64,000 nucleotides of DNA from a virus. The position numbers and the translations under genes were made by a program. This document shows, in pieces, positions 17,603 through 26,367 of the stretch. Each line of letters opens with the position of its first letter. Position 1 is the first letter of the stretch. The notes beneath the pieces were generated by a model that ran no database searches, was not told the origin of the DNA, and saw only the letters and a list, made by a program, of their open reading frames with translations. The DNA lies in IMG/VR virus record IMGVR_UViG_3300023174_005299, positions 1 to 64,000 of that record, one strand, 5' to 3'.

Positions 17603-18670
17603 TCAAATAATACTGTTAAGAAATTGTAATGAAGATTGATTCTCGGACTCACACACTTTGTAAAAGTTTCCAGATAATATATGATTTTGATTGTGTAAGG
17701 ACGATTTGTGCACACAACTGGTAAGGTCTTTTAAATTGATGTCCTTGAGATCATCAATCAATTGAATAATTTGCTGGAACCTTGACAAATTCCCAGCATC
17801 ATTGTCCCAGTGTCGATTAAATCCGTAGTCAAACTGAAATCCTAGATTTTCTAATATCTTGTATGTATGGTATTGTCCTACTGGAACTAATGCTGTTCCG
17901 GCCACCAAACATTTGAGAGTTTTTTCTGTAATGTATGGCCCTGGGTAGATAAATTCTTTATCGTCGACTATCATATAACTGTAATGAAAGCTTTCGTTAG
18001 AAAAATGTACTACAGTATCGGTGTACCAGGGCTTCCAGGGATTACCGGATGATGTATGCTCGGTCTGTGCGTTTGAAAAATCATCTAAGCGAATTTCTTT
18101 GCCCTGGTATTTTTCTTGGAATTTTGTTGTAAGCTGATCTAAAACAGTATTTCCGGTCAGTTGCCAATTGTGTACGTTTTTATCTTCAATCCAGTTTCCT
18201 AAAATTATCAAACTCTCATCTGCGGCAACTTCAAGTAACTTAGTGGTAATCCAAACTTTACTCTGTGAGACTCGATTACAAACTGTGCTAAATTTATAAT
18301 TTCTCTCATGAGATACTGGATTGCCAAACCACTCAAGCATTAGGTCTGTCTGTACATGCCAATAAAAAAACGGCAGAAAAATCAGTCTTTCGTGGTCTGA
18401 CGGCATAGGTTCGCCGTCATATAAACAAATTATAGTTCCAGTTACTTGTTTAAGTTGTTCCGATAGCCAATCAAGATTGACTGCTTCTATGTGGTATGAC
18501 ACAAAATAAAAATCATAGCCATCTGGCAGACTTACCGTTTGATGCCAAGTAAGACCCAGTGCAAGATATATTTTTGCACTAGACTTAATTTGCTTGAGCC
18601 AGCTATATGCCGGAATGTCTGGCACCTGATCTTTTGGACCATGCCAGAGATTTGGATAAAACATTGGCAT
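17603..18670 (-). CDS. putative glycosyltransferase-like protein
   Basis: A 355-aa protein (349 aa if the second ATG at 18664 is used). Its C-terminal third, YPGPYITEKTLKCLVAGTAL then PVGQYHTYKILENLGF, resembles the donor-binding E-K-T region of fucosyltransferase/exostosin-like GT-B enzymes. The N-terminal part is unrecognised. A -10 box (TATAAT) lies 3 nt before the first ATG and 9 nt before the second, which favours the second ATG on a leaderless message. Confidence 0.5.
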   Translation of the reverse strand: MPMFYPNLWHGPKDQVPDIPAYSWLKQIKSSAKIYLALGLTWHQTVSLPDGYDFYFVSYHIEAVNLDWLSEQLKQVTGTIICLYDGEPMPSDHERLIFLPFFYWHVQTDLMLEWFGNPVSHERNYKFSTVCNRVSQSKVWITTKLLEVAADESLIILGNWIEDKNVHNWQLTGNTVLDQLTTKFQEKYQGKEIRLDDFSNAQTEHTSSGNPWKPWYTDTVVHFSNESFHYSYMIVDDKEFIYPGPYITEKTLKCLVAGTALVPVGQYHTYKILENLGFQFDYGFNRHWDNDAGNLSRFQQIIQLIDDLKDINLKDLTSCVHKSSLHNQNHILSGNFYKVCESENQSSLQFLNSII

Positions 18671-18673
18671 GGT

Positions 18674-18702
18674 ATTATAATGTTTTGCCGACTGTTTCTA
18701 AA
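18674..18702 (-). promoter_or_regulatory. sigma70-like promoter before the 17603-18670 gene
   Basis: On the minus strand TTTAGA, a 17-nt spacer and TATAAT. The -10 box is perfect and the -35 weak. It overlaps the 3' end of the DsbA-like gene. Confidence 0.45.
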
Positions 18703-18935
18703 ATTGTTTCCAGTAACTCATGATCCAGTTTGGCTTTACCAAACTCGGCTTTGTGTGCAACCCTTATTGCTTTTTTAAGCACAGCAGGTTTGATCTCTAA
18801 CTCCTCGGCAATGGCCTTGATGGTGTCATTAAGGCCAGCATTGAGAGTTTCAACTTCGTGCATGACTTGCATACCCTCATTGATGATTTGTGTGAGTTTG
18901 AGTTTTTGCTCACCATTAAAAGTTTTGGTATCCAT
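18675..18935 (-). CDS. DsbA-like small DNA-binding/late-transcription protein
   Basis: An 86-aa, all-helical, charged protein from ATG 18935 (ribosome-binding site CGAGGAC). From memory its pattern (an EQKLKLTQIINEGMQVMHEVE helix, then IKAIAEELEIKPAVLKKAIRVAHK) matches the small proteins annotated as DsbA in T4-like cyanophages, which bind double-stranded DNA and aid late transcription in T4. The family call is moderate. A consensus sigma70 promoter makes it an early gene. Confidence 0.5.
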   Translation of the reverse strand: MDTKTFNGEQKLKLTQIINEGMQVMHEVETLNAGLNDTIKAIAEELEIKPAVLKKAIRVAHKAEFGKAKLDHELLETILETVGKTL

Positions 18936-18954
18936 ATGTCCTCGGTAAAATTCA

Positions 18955-18983
18955 ATTATACTAGCAAGTTTTCTATTTGTCAA
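18955..18983 (-). promoter_or_regulatory. consensus sigma70 promoter of the DsbA-like gene
   Basis: On the minus strand TTGACA, a 17-nt spacer and TATAAT, both perfect. The -35 overlaps the last codons of ahcY. Confidence 0.88.
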
Positions 18984-20260
18984 TACCTATAAGCATCGGG
19001 TTTGTATGGTCCGGCTTGATTGACACTGATATAGTTTGCTTGTTCTTCGGTTAACTCGGTGAGTTCGGCATGACATCTTGCAAGGTGCAGTCTAGCTACC
19101 ATTTCGTCTAAGTGCTTGGGCAATACATAAATCTCACCAATTTCATAATTGTTGGTATTAGTGTAAAGTTCAATCTGTGCCAACACTTGGTTGGTAAAAC
19201 TGTTGCTCATCACAAAGCTGGGGTGACCTGTGCCGCAACCCAAATTCACCAAGCGGCCTTTGGCCAACATGATAATGCGCTTGCCGTCGGGGAACACAAC
19301 GTGGTCCACCTGGGGCTTGATTTCTTCCCACACTAAGTCGCCTAAACTTGCAACATCAATCTCATTGTCAAAGTGTCCGATGTTGCACACAATGGCATTG
19401 TTTTTCATACGGCTCATGTGATCAAAGTTGATGACATTCACATTGCCGGTGGCTGTGACAAATATGTCAGCTTTGTCGGCAGCATAGTCCATGGTGACAA
19501 CTCGATATCCCTCCATAGCAGCCTGTAGTGCGCAAATAGGATCAATTTCTGTAACCCAGACTTGTGCGCTGAGTGCACGTAATGCTTGTGCACTGCCCTT
19601 ACCTACATCTCCATAGCCAGCCACCACAGCAATCTTGCCAGCAATCATTACATCAGTGGCACGTTTGATACCATCTACTAGACTTTCACGGCAACCATAC
19701 AAGTTGTCAAACTTGCTTTTGGTCACACTGTCGTTGACATTGAACACACGGAACGGCAAATTGTTGGCCAGTTGTTTTTCTTTTAGTCGATAGATACCTG
19801 TGGTGGTTTCTTCACTGACCCCTAGGATACCCGGCACAAGATCGGGAAAGTGTGTTTGAATACGATCAGTTAAATCATGTCCATCATCTAACACCATGTT
19901 GGGTTCCCAACCAATCAAGGTTTGATCAATGCACCACCAATACTCTTCTTCAGTCTCACCTTTCCAGGCAAACACCGGAACTCCCAAGTCAGCCAATGCG
20001 GCAGCGGCATGATCTTGTGTGCTAAAAATATTGCAACTTGACCAGCGCACTTCGGCACCTAGATCTATCAATGTTTTGACCAACACAGCAGTTTGAATAG
20101 TCATGTGTAGACTACCCACAATTCGTGCGCCGGCCAAGGGCTTTTGATCACGGAACTGTTCTCTAACTGCAATCAGTCCCGGCATTTCGGTTTCAGCGAT
20201 GGCAATTTCTTTGTGTCCCCAGCTGGCTAGGGCAATATCGGCAATTTTAAAATTATTCAT
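18980..20260 (-). CDS. ahcY: S-adenosylhomocysteine hydrolase
   Basis: AhcY splits S-adenosylhomocysteine into adenosine and homocysteine and so relieves product inhibition of methyltransferases. The 426 aa contain [23 protein letters not shown], the NAD-binding [23 protein letters not shown] and the C-terminal KPDAYRY. ATG 20260 fits the conserved N-terminus ([12 protein letters not shown]); a GTG at 20287 would add nine residues. No good ribosome-binding site is visible, and the leader is highly structured. Confidence 0.94.
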   Translation of the reverse strand: MNNFKIADIALASWGHKEIAIAETEMPGLIAVREQFRDQKPLAGARIVGSLHMTIQTAVLVKTLIDLGAEVRWSSCNIFSTQDHAAAALADLGVPVFAWKGETEEEYWWCIDQTLIGWEPNMVLDDGHDLTDRIQTHFPDLVPGILGVSEETTTGIYRLKEKQLANNLPFRVFNVNDSVTKSKFDNLYGCRESLVDGIKRATDVMIAGKIAVVAGYGDVGKGSAQALRALSAQVWVTEIDPICALQAAMEGYRVVTMDYAADKADIFVTATGNVNVINFDHMSRMKNNAIVCNIGHFDNEIDVASLGDLVWEEIKPQVDHVVFPDGKRIIMLAKGRLVNLGCGTGHPSFVMSNSFTNQVLAQIELYTNTNNYEIGEIYVLPKHLDEMVARLHLARCHAELTELTEEQANYISVNQAGPYKPDAYRY

Positions 20261-20290
20261 GTTTGTAATATAGTTGTTAATGCTCACTTC

Positions 20291-20372
20291 AGACTACAAA
20301 GGTAGCGAGTCTTTTTCGTCTAGGCAGCAGCCGCCCACACACTCGGTAACGAGTACCGGTCCTAAGGTGTGT
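20291..20372 (-). promoter_or_regulatory. structured leader upstream of ahcY
   Basis: On the minus strand a two-part hairpin comes first (outer ACACAC/GTGTGT at 20367-20372 and 20337-20342, inner CGGTA/TACCG), then a GC-rich stretch GGGCGGCTGCTGCC, then a second hairpin AGACT/AGTCT (20308-20312 with 20291-20295). A 10-nt sequence ACTCG(T/C)TACC occurs in both hairpins. It could be a regulatory RNA for the SAM cycle. It does not match the SAH riboswitch consensus I know. Confidence 0.35.
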
Positions 20373-20616
20373 TCTTTTTAAGTGTGTAATACACTTTAAT
20401 TTGATTTATCATTTCTTTGAGCACGGTGTCAGATTCTGACGCACGTCTAATTTCACCCCAAAGTTTATCTTCTCGAATCTGGTCAACAAGACTTTTGGCC
20501 CGAGTATTCTGTCCAATCATTATGCGTTCAGACTTACCAAGTTCTCTAGCGTATACTGTGTCACCACCGTCGGGACTTTCGTAGATGTAAGTAGCACCTG
20601 GTTTAAGTTTACCCAT
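20362..20616 (-). CDS. hypothetical protein, 84 aa
   Basis: It starts at ATG 20616 with a TGATG overlap with the radical SAM gene. The product begins with a beta hairpin (LKPGATYIYESPDGGDTVYAREL), has a basic middle and ends in a helix. The GATYIYE...YARE pattern recalls small proteins common in T4-like cyanophages, but the function is unknown. Its 3' end overlaps the structured leader of ahcY. Confidence 0.6.
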   Translation of the reverse strand: MGKLKPGATYIYESPDGGDTVYARELGKSERIMIGQNTRAKSLVDQIREDKLWGEIRRASESDTVLKEMINQIKVYYTLKKNTP

Positions 20617-21713
20617 CAATTTGTTAGGTAGTCCACAGCATAGTCTTGATCCACAAGACTTTTATGACACTTTTGTTCACACTCTACCCAAGCACAGCTT
20701 TGATCATCGAAGCTGTTGAATAAGTGCGACCAAGCATCATCATTTAACACATCCTCTAGACTGCGATGGTGTAGATTTATACTGTCCTTGAATTTGTTTT
20801 GAAAATTATCTTTGAAATGAATGGTTTTGCGATCATTGCCCATCTCTCGATAAGTGTAGCTGGTCCAACTGCAGGGATGCAATAACCCATCAGCACTGAC
20901 ATAGATGGCACGATTTCCAATTTCACACAATGGTGTGATAAATGTGTTGTGTTTGTTTTTGACCTGCTCAAATCTCTGCTGTGTTTCAGCCATGAATTGT
21001 TGATTCAACTGTTGCCGTCCTGACAAGTTGATCAACCGACGTTCGTATCTATGACTTTTGCTGATCCATTCTGCTCTAGGTTCAAGCTCATCGTGGTCGC
21101 CATTGTATCGCTCGCCATACTTGCTGCCAAACTTGGTGCTCAATGTCAACTGCAACCCATCACATCCAATGGATCTAGCCTGTTGTTCAATGTTGGCAAG
21201 ATGATCTTGATTGAATTGAAAAACAATTGTGGCCCAGTAAACAAAGGCCTTGCTGTGTTGGCACATGATATTCATGCCGGACATGATGCTGTCCCAGTCG
21301 CTGTTGACTCTGTATAAATTGTTGCTGGCTTGATCATAGCCATCTACACTGAAATTCACAGTGTCATACTCGTTGCTGATTTTTGCAAAGTCGTGCCACC
21401 AAGAGTCCTTTTTGTAACTGCCATTGGTGATGGTGTACAAGTGTATGCGATCATTGTGTGTTTTGATGTAATCAACAATGTCTAGATATTGACTGGCATA
21501 GATGGGGTCACCAATGTCACCGCACATAGTAATGCGTTGCACTTCGTTTTTCAACAGATCTGGACTCAGCACCTTTTTAAAGAAATTCAAATCAAGTTCT
21601 TTGTTTAATTTAAAAACAGGCTCTTCGTCATTTCTAGGACATCGTGGGCACTTCAGGGTGCATTTACCACTTACTTCAAAGTGCCAATGATATAACTGCC
21701 AGGGATATTTCAT
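20616..21713 (-). CDS. radical SAM protein with SPASM-like C-terminus
   Basis: The 365-aa product has C18-x3-C22-x2-C25 (CTLKCPRCPR) for the 4Fe-4S cluster and SAM. A second cysteine-rich region comes late (PLCEIGNRAIYVSADGLLHPC, then CAWVECEQKC), as in SPASM/twitch enzymes that carry auxiliary clusters. Such enzymes modify peptides, sugars or nucleotides; the substrate is not evident. Start and stop both overlap neighbours (SDR upstream, the 84-aa gene downstream), forming a three-gene operon. Confidence 0.8.
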   Translation of the reverse strand: MKYPWQLYHWHFEVSGKCTLKCPRCPRNDEEPVFKLNKELDLNFFKKVLSPDLLKNEVQRITMCGDIGDPIYASQYLDIVDYIKTHNDRIHLYTITNGSYKKDSWWHDFAKISNEYDTVNFSVDGYDQASNNLYRVNSDWDSIMSGMNIMCQHSKAFVYWATIVFQFNQDHLANIEQQARSIGCDGLQLTLSTKFGSKYGERYNGDHDELEPRAEWISKSHRYERRLINLSGRQQLNQQFMAETQQRFEQVKNKHNTFITPLCEIGNRAIYVSADGLLHPCSWTSYTYREMGNDRKTIHFKDNFQNKFKDSINLHHRSLEDVLNDDAWSHLFNSFDDQSCAWVECEQKCHKSLVDQDYAVDYLTN

Positions 21714-22330
21714 TTTTCTAATCTAATGTGTTTTAGCAAGTGCTGTTGATCACCCAATGCAGTTCTCACTGGTGCCACCAAGTCTTCGGGCACCATGTAA
21801 TTTTGTCCAGCATACCAGGCATCAATCTCTGAGTGCGGCACTGTGCCGTTGTGTCGATTGTATCTAAGATTGGTTTTGCATAGACCGGGTTGTATGTAAG
21901 TGAGTCCAATCTCGGGAGGTAGTTCACGCTGTATGCCTTGGCAGAAAGTTTCAAGTCCAGTTTTGGACACTGTGTAGGGAATTTTACCCGGCCATACATA
22001 GTCGGTGGAGGTGCTACCAATCACAACGATCTTGCCCCAGTTGGGAGGCCGTTGAGCAAGATAGAATTTTACCAAGTGCATGTTGGCAATCAAATTCACT
22101 TGTATGTTGTATTGCCAGTCATCGTCGGGCATGTCAACAAATGGTTGGTTTCCACTGCGGTCAGCCCCGGCACACAACACAAGTGCATCAAAGTCATTTA
22201 ACAATGCCAAGAAAGGTTTGGATAGATCTAGTTCACTGCGAGGTAGTGCAACTACATCATGGTCTTTTTGTAAATCTTTATTAATTGCTTGTCCGATACC
22301 ACTCGAACCACCGGTCAAAAATACTCGCAA
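21710..22330 (-). CDS. short-chain dehydrogenase/reductase
   Basis: A classical SDR of 206 aa: TGGSSGIG (6-13) for NAD(P), LCAGAD for the NAG region, then GSTSTD and YTVSK (Ser-Tyr-Lys triad). The start codon is TTG at 22330, preceded by AAGGA seven nt upstream, and no ATG fits the conserved first strand (RVFLTGGSSGIG). The substrate is unknown; it may work with the coupled radical SAM enzyme. Confidence 0.85.
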   Translation of the reverse strand: MRVFLTGGSSGIGQAINKDLQKDHDVVALPRSELDLSKPFLALLNDFDALVLCAGADRSGNQPFVDMPDDDWQYNIQVNLIANMHLVKFYLAQRPPNWGKIVVIGSTSTDYVWPGKIPYTVSKTGLETFCQGIQRELPPEIGLTYIQPGLCKTNLRYNRHNGTVPHSEIDAWYAGQNYMVPEDLVAPVRTALGDQQHLLKHIRLEK

Positions 22331-22376
22331 AATGTGTCCTTAAAATTTTAGTGTACTATCAAGTAGACTATAATTT

Positions 22377-22406
22377 ATTATACAACCATTGTACAGCCAA
22401 TGTCAA
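22377..22406 (-). promoter_or_regulatory. sigma70 promoter of the SDR/radical SAM operon
   Basis: On the minus strand TTGACA and TATAAT, both perfect, with an 18-nt spacer. It lies in the gap after the large modular protein gene and gives a leader of about 40 nt. Confidence 0.8.
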
Positions 22407-22420
22407 GCTATTTTAAAGCT

Positions 22421-24724
22421 TTATTGCCAGACGCCGCCTTTGTTTTTGTACCAGATTTTAGCCCATCGATTGGCATCTTCAACAAGATGTTGATCAAACC
22501 TACTTGATGCTGCCACCTGTGCCTGTTCCCACAATAATAAATTTGAAGGTTTCAATTGGTTCTCAGTGATGCTTTCATTGGGCACACAGTTGCGTACTTG
22601 TCCGCCATTCTTACCTTTTTTAGTGCCCTCGGCGTGCTTGCCTGGCCAACAACGTGTGTAACCATTGGCGTCTTTTTGACCTTTTTTGATCTCATTGATA
22701 TTGCCATGTGTTTGACACATGCCACAGTCTTCACACACCATTTCCATCTCTGTGCTTTCATTGTGTTTCTTCTTACCTGCACAGTGAGCACGTTGGCTAA
22801 ACCCTTTAGGGTGAGAGCAGTTGATTGAATTTTTATACTTTTGGCTCCAGGCTTCGTTTAGTTCTAATTCACTGTGCGGGAAGGCAATATATGTGTCACC
22901 GTTGACATCGCCTGGACGAATTAAAAATACCCCTGCATCATCATCACCAGATTCATCTTGACCAATTTCCCAACCCATTGAAGCCAATGTTCGTTGTGCT
23001 TTGGCCATTTGTTGCTCTGTGCCCAACCACCATTGTGAGGCCAACTGCTTTAGAATATGTTCTTCATCGGGCTCACGGTCATCACCACCAGGTGGTGCAA
23101 ATTCACTTAATTCTTTTTTTTTAGCAATGGCAGCTTCTTCTACAGCCTTTTTAAACCCCTTGCCTGGTACCCAACCTGCAATGGGCTTGCACTTGCAACT
23201 ATCTCCGGGACATTTGCAGTTTTTCATACCACATTGCATACAGCGTTTTTCTGTGCTTTCGGCTACGCCCTGTTGTGGATCGTTGGGGTTGGTGGTCAAT
23301 ACAAACTCTTTGCCTTTGTTGAACAGTTTAGCCTGCATTGTTAATGCGGCTTTGTTTGCGGCAGCCTTGCCACGGTACGAGTAGGGATTGCCTTGTTTGT
23401 CTCTAATGAGTTTGCCATTGAGACGAATATACCAAGTCTGGGTGTCACGATCTAAGTCATGTCGCTCATCATCTCTTGCGCCACGTGCAAACCCTGTGGT
23501 ATTGGCATGATATTTTTGGCCTGCTTCGCCTAGACCTTGCTCCATTTGTCCCAATGTTTGTTCAACTTGGCGTACCCACCCGCTGACATCACTGCTTCCA
23601 ATTTCTTCTACGTCGCCCACAAAGTCGGCAACTTCATCAATGGCATTTAAAACTTTTTCAGGACCGTACTTGCTCAATAAGTCAACTCGTTGGCTCATGA
23701 TGCGACGTGTGATAGCACCGGCCACTGGACTGTGTTCTTCACCTTCTGCCACACCTTGTTCTTTATCAGTGTCAATCAACGTAAAGTTTTGCATACGCAT
23801 TTTTGCTTGTTGTTTTAATTGTTGCCATTCTTGTTGCTTTGCGGCTTTTTGTTCTGGAGACATAGCGGCATACTCTCTACCACTAATGCGAACCTCGACC
23901 TTTTCTGGGTTGGAGCCTTCTGCCACGCTTTCTTTTTTAGCAGCCAGCTCAGCTCTTTTCTTCATTAATAATGCCAAGCCTGAATTAGGAGCAGGTTCTT
24001 TATTACCATCCTCTGCCACACCTTGCTGGCTATACTTGTCAATCGCTTGGCCAAGCCATAACCTATAAAAACCAGGGCGTTCATTATATGCGCTAGTGCC
24101 GAGTACAGTTATTAATGCGGCTATAGCATCATTTTCTGTTGGGCCTTTCATTTTGGCTGCTATTTTATCAACAAGTGGATCAAATCGTGGTGTATCTTCT
24201 GCCATACCTTGTGTCTGACTCAATGCTTGTTTCTGACGCAATGCATCACGAGCCATTACTGTGTTTTCACGCGAGTTGTCGGGACCAAACCCATGTAATC
24301 TATTGCCGGCAGCAACGCCTGCACCTGTGGCCTTGCTGACATCTTTTGGTGTTGAGGAATAGCCACTTGTTGGGTTTGCACTCCACGCATCCATCTTATC
24401 GTATGCTCTGTTTTGAACTGCACCCAGTGCCGCTCTACCTGCCGGAGTGTTTCCAATTTCACTTAATTGTTCTTCCGCTATACCTTGTTGATCTTTTTGT
24501 AACCATCCGTAAACACTTACTAGGTCACTGGGAAAGTCTGCGTCGTAGTTGAACACAGACATGGCTCTTTTATTACCCAGTGCTGTTACTGCCAAGGGCC
24601 AGGCCGCATCTAGTATTTGATTTTCATCATGGATGTTGGGATTGGCATCAAACACTTGTTTTGCCAGGTCTTCGGCATAGTTGCCGCCACTGTTTGTGTT
24701 TTCAAATAGTTGATTGAGATTCAT
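22421..24724 (-). CDS. modular polyprotein with repeated (G/S)-x-A-E cleavage-like sites
   Basis: A 767-aa mosaic without a recognisable single enzyme. Tetrapeptides ending AE recur at GIAE84, GMAE176, GVAE238, SVAE269, GVAE327 and GVAE489, usually after Gln or Glu and followed by an acidic or small residue. Between them lie unrelated modules: helical bundles, a basic Lys/Gln-rich piece (290-312), a cysteine cluster CMQCGMKNCKCPGDSCKC (495-512), and modules with NCSHPKGFSQRAHC and CEDCGMC. The TAATG overlap couples it to the upstream 183-aa gene. I infer a packaged precursor cut by the prohead protease; no function is established. Confidence 0.7.
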   Translation of the reverse strand: MNLNQLFENTNSGGNYAEDLAKQVFDANPNIHDENQILDAAWPLAVTALGNKRAMSVFNYDADFPSDLVSVYGWLQKDQQGIAEEQLSEIGNTPAGRAALGAVQNRAYDKMDAWSANPTSGYSSTPKDVSKATGAGVAAGNRLHGFGPDNSRENTVMARDALRQKQALSQTQGMAEDTPRFDPLVDKIAAKMKGPTENDAIAALITVLGTSAYNERPGFYRLWLGQAIDKYSQQGVAEDGNKEPAPNSGLALLMKKRAELAAKKESVAEGSNPEKVEVRISGREYAAMSPEQKAAKQQEWQQLKQQAKMRMQNFTLIDTDKEQGVAEGEEHSPVAGAITRRIMSQRVDLLSKYGPEKVLNAIDEVADFVGDVEEIGSSDVSGWVRQVEQTLGQMEQGLGEAGQKYHANTTGFARGARDDERHDLDRDTQTWYIRLNGKLIRDKQGNPYSYRGKAAANKAALTMQAKLFNKGKEFVLTTNPNDPQQGVAESTEKRCMQCGMKNCKCPGDSCKCKPIAGWVPGKGFKKAVEEAAIAKKKELSEFAPPGGDDREPDEEHILKQLASQWWLGTEQQMAKAQRTLASMGWEIGQDESGDDDAGVFLIRPGDVNGDTYIAFPHSELELNEAWSQKYKNSINCSHPKGFSQRAHCAGKKKHNESTEMEMVCEDCGMCQTHGNINEIKKGQKDANGYTRCWPGKHAEGTKKGKNGGQVRNCVPNESITENQLKPSNLLLWEQAQVAASSRFDQHLVEDANRWAKIWYKNKGGVWQ

Positions 24725-25275
24725 TATTTTTCTTCCAAGTAGTCCGCATTGCCTTCGGCCATTTTGCGTCGATTACAGTACATTTCACAAGCCATGACTG
24801 CATGTTCTAAATTTTTAAATTTTGCTGAGTGTGGTCGGTTTTTAATAGATACACGGAACCCATCATCTTCGTTGCCGTGAATCTTGATTTCGTGGCCATC
24901 ATCTGTGGTGATTGTTTTCACAGCAGAACCAAGCATGTCATCCTGCATTTGTTTATTTGATTGTAGTCCAGTGTCATGATTGATTGCACTGGCAACATCC
25001 TGCAAATAGTCGCCCAAGCGTTTTTTGACATTGCTCACAACATCTTCACTGGCCATGGATTCTTCCACACTTTCACCGCCTACAAAATATTTCTTGGCAG
25101 GATGTGCAGGGTCTGTTTTATCTTTTAAAACAGAAATAGAATTTGGTTTAAACAATGCTGGCATCTGCGGCACAGATTTTTGTTGTTTGTTTAGTCCATG
25201 CTTGACATTGGTGGGGGTGACATCACCTTCATTAATGGCATCAATGCGAGAAAGAATTTTTCTAATGTCACTCAT
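24724..25275 (-). CDS. unknown protein of the cargo operon, 183 aa
   Basis: The N-terminus, MSDIRKILSRIDAINEGDV, is a short helix followed by an (I/L)-x-E-type site, which recalls a cleavable targeting leader. The middle contains ESVEES, and the last residues read MAEGNADYLEEK. A compact alpha/beta region (KTITTDDGHEIKIHGNEDDGFRVSI) precedes a Cys-containing helix. It lies between the Dps-like and 767-aa genes with overlapping codons on both sides. Family unknown. Confidence 0.6.
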   Translation of the reverse strand: MSDIRKILSRIDAINEGDVTPTNVKHGLNKQQKSVPQMPALFKPNSISVLKDKTDPAHPAKKYFVGGESVEESMASEDVVSNVKKRLGDYLQDVASAINHDTGLQSNKQMQDDMLGSAVKTITTDDGHEIKIHGNEDDGFRVSIKNRPHSAKFKNLEHAVMACEMYCNRRKMAEGNADYLEEK

Positions 25276-25712
25276 GCTCGATTATCTTTCAGGAAACTAC
25301 GCAACATCCAACCATGCTTGCCATGTGCATCAAGACGCTCGGCCACAAAGTTGGCAATGCCTTGATTGTTTTCTTGCTCAGCTGATGCAAAGCATTGATT
25401 TAACAAATCAATCATGGTGCTGTTGTTGTCAAGTAACTCTTCGATCATCAAACGAGCACGTGGAATCTTTGTTTGTCCTTGGATAACTGATAACTCTAAA
25501 AAACGCTCAAAACTGCCGGGACTGTACTCGTCTAATGTGCGAATGTATTCAGCAATTTTATCAACAACACCATACACCTCACTGTAAAAATCCCCAAAGA
25601 ATTCATGCATTTGAGCAAAGTCTGGACCTTCCACATTCCAGTGAAAGTTTTGTGCTTTGATACTCAGGGCATATTGGGTAGCAAGTAGGGTCTTTAAATC
25701 ATCAGCGAGCAT
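25272..25712 (-). CDS. Dps/ferritin-like protein
   Basis: The 146 aa from ATG 25712 (ribosome-binding site AAAGGA) resemble the Dps family: LATQYALSIKAQNFHWNVEGPDF with the ferroxidase His, then HEFFGDFYSEVYGVVDKIAEYIRTLD supplying the Asp/Glu ligands. Dps proteins form 12-mers that store iron, quench peroxide and coat DNA. Its place inside the cargo operon makes packaging or protection of injected DNA worth considering, though it lacks the MRA tag. Confidence 0.75.
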   Translation of the reverse strand: MLADDLKTLLATQYALSIKAQNFHWNVEGPDFAQMHEFFGDFYSEVYGVVDKIAEYIRTLDEYSPGSFERFLELSVIQGQTKIPRARLMIEELLDNNSTMIDLLNQCFASAEQENNQGIANFVAERLDAHGKHGWMLRSFLKDNRA

Positions 25713-25866
25713 TCTTTTTTCCTTTAGGCCATGCATTTACATAGCTATTTTTATATTTAGTTTTATTGGGTAATCCTGGTCGCGTAATTACCTCGCCCAT
25801 GGGCATGGACACTGTGGCAATTCCACCGCTGACTGTGTTTTCTCTGACAAATTCTCGTGCTCGCAT
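25702..25866 (-). CDS. tagged small protein MRAREF, 54 aa
   Basis: A short gene with ATG 25866 sharing a base with the upstream stop (TAATG). The product begins MRAREFVRENTVSGGIATV, continues MPMGEVITRPG and ends in a basic tail rich in Lys, Asn and Tyr (KTKYKNSYVNAWPKGKKNAR). The first residues match the tag of four other genes here (26161, 26364, 27194, 28077), the strongest argument that this frame is real. It may be little more than the tag plus a DNA-binding tail. Confidence 0.7.
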   Translation of the reverse strand: MRAREFVRENTVSGGIATVSMPMGEVITRPGLPNKTKYKNSYVNAWPKGKKNAR

Positions 25867-26153
25867 TATTCAATCACCAAAACATTGTTTTCTTCCCAGT
25901 GTGCATCGCCATGTTCAACTGCATGGCAGTCAATGGTGATTTGTGATGCACAAGGAGCAATGGATTCAACTTCAAGTTGATATCTTCCAGGAACTGCTTC
26001 TATTTGTAATATTTGTTTTAGATAATAATTGGAGTCCCAGCGCCAACTGCGTTCGGTGAATAATTCACCGTTGAGATACACACGATAAACTGGGGGTATC
26101 CCCTCCCAGTTACATTCTAAATCAAACACAGCTAGAACAAATTTTTTATCCAC
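25866..26153 (-). CDS. hypothetical protein, 95 aa, probable beta-sandwich
   Basis: It starts at GTG 26153; there is no internal ATG. The product is almost all beta (FVLAVFDLECNWEGIPPVYRVYLNGE, then GRYQLEVESIAPC), resembling a small Ig-like or jelly-roll domain. There is no ribosome-binding site, and a GCTAAATA box lies 4 nt upstream. It is embedded among the tagged cargo genes but lacks the tag. Unknown function. Confidence 0.55.
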   Translation of the reverse strand: MDKKFVLAVFDLECNWEGIPPVYRVYLNGELFTERSWRWDSNYYLKQILQIEAVPGRYQLEVESIAPCASQITIDCHAVEHGDAHWEENNVLVIE

Positions 26154-26160
26154 TAGATAT

Positions 26161-26367
26161 TTAGCGGAGTTTAATTTCTTTGGGTTGCCCTACTAGTACA
26201 TTGCGATCGTTGTATTGTGCCCGGATAATTCGACGAGCCATTTCAGCATTACGGGCCTGCACAGTGGTGTCTATGATGTTGGTGTATCCCGGCTGTTTTA
26301 GTTTTATTTTTACAGCAAAGGTTTTTAGGCCTGTTTTTTTAGGATTTAAAAAATCTTGTGCTTTCAT
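26161..26367 (-). CDS. tagged small basic protein MKAQDF, 68 aa
   Basis: ATG 26367 overlaps the upstream stop (ATGA), which makes it preferable to a longer frame. The product begins MKAQDFLNPKKTG, matching the shared tag, and continues as a small basic alpha/beta domain (FAVKIKLKQPGY, then ARNAEMARRIIRAQYNDRNV). Such a fold could bind nucleic acid. The family is unknown. Confidence 0.65.
   Translation of the reverse strand: MKAQDFLNPKKTGLKTFAVKIKLKQPGYTNIIDTTVQARNAEMARRIIRAQYNDRNVLVGQPKEIKLR

Noticed and set aside
20288-20372. SAH riboswitch upstream of ahcY
   Set aside because: Placement and folding fit, but the conserved SAH aptamer sequence is not recognisable. It is reported only as an unassigned structured leader.
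22421-24724. Cysteine clusters of the 767-aa protein as a classical zinc-finger transcription factor
   Set aside because: The CxxC spacing is irregular, and the clusters are short modules between the AE sites, so a defined zinc-finger family cannot be supported.
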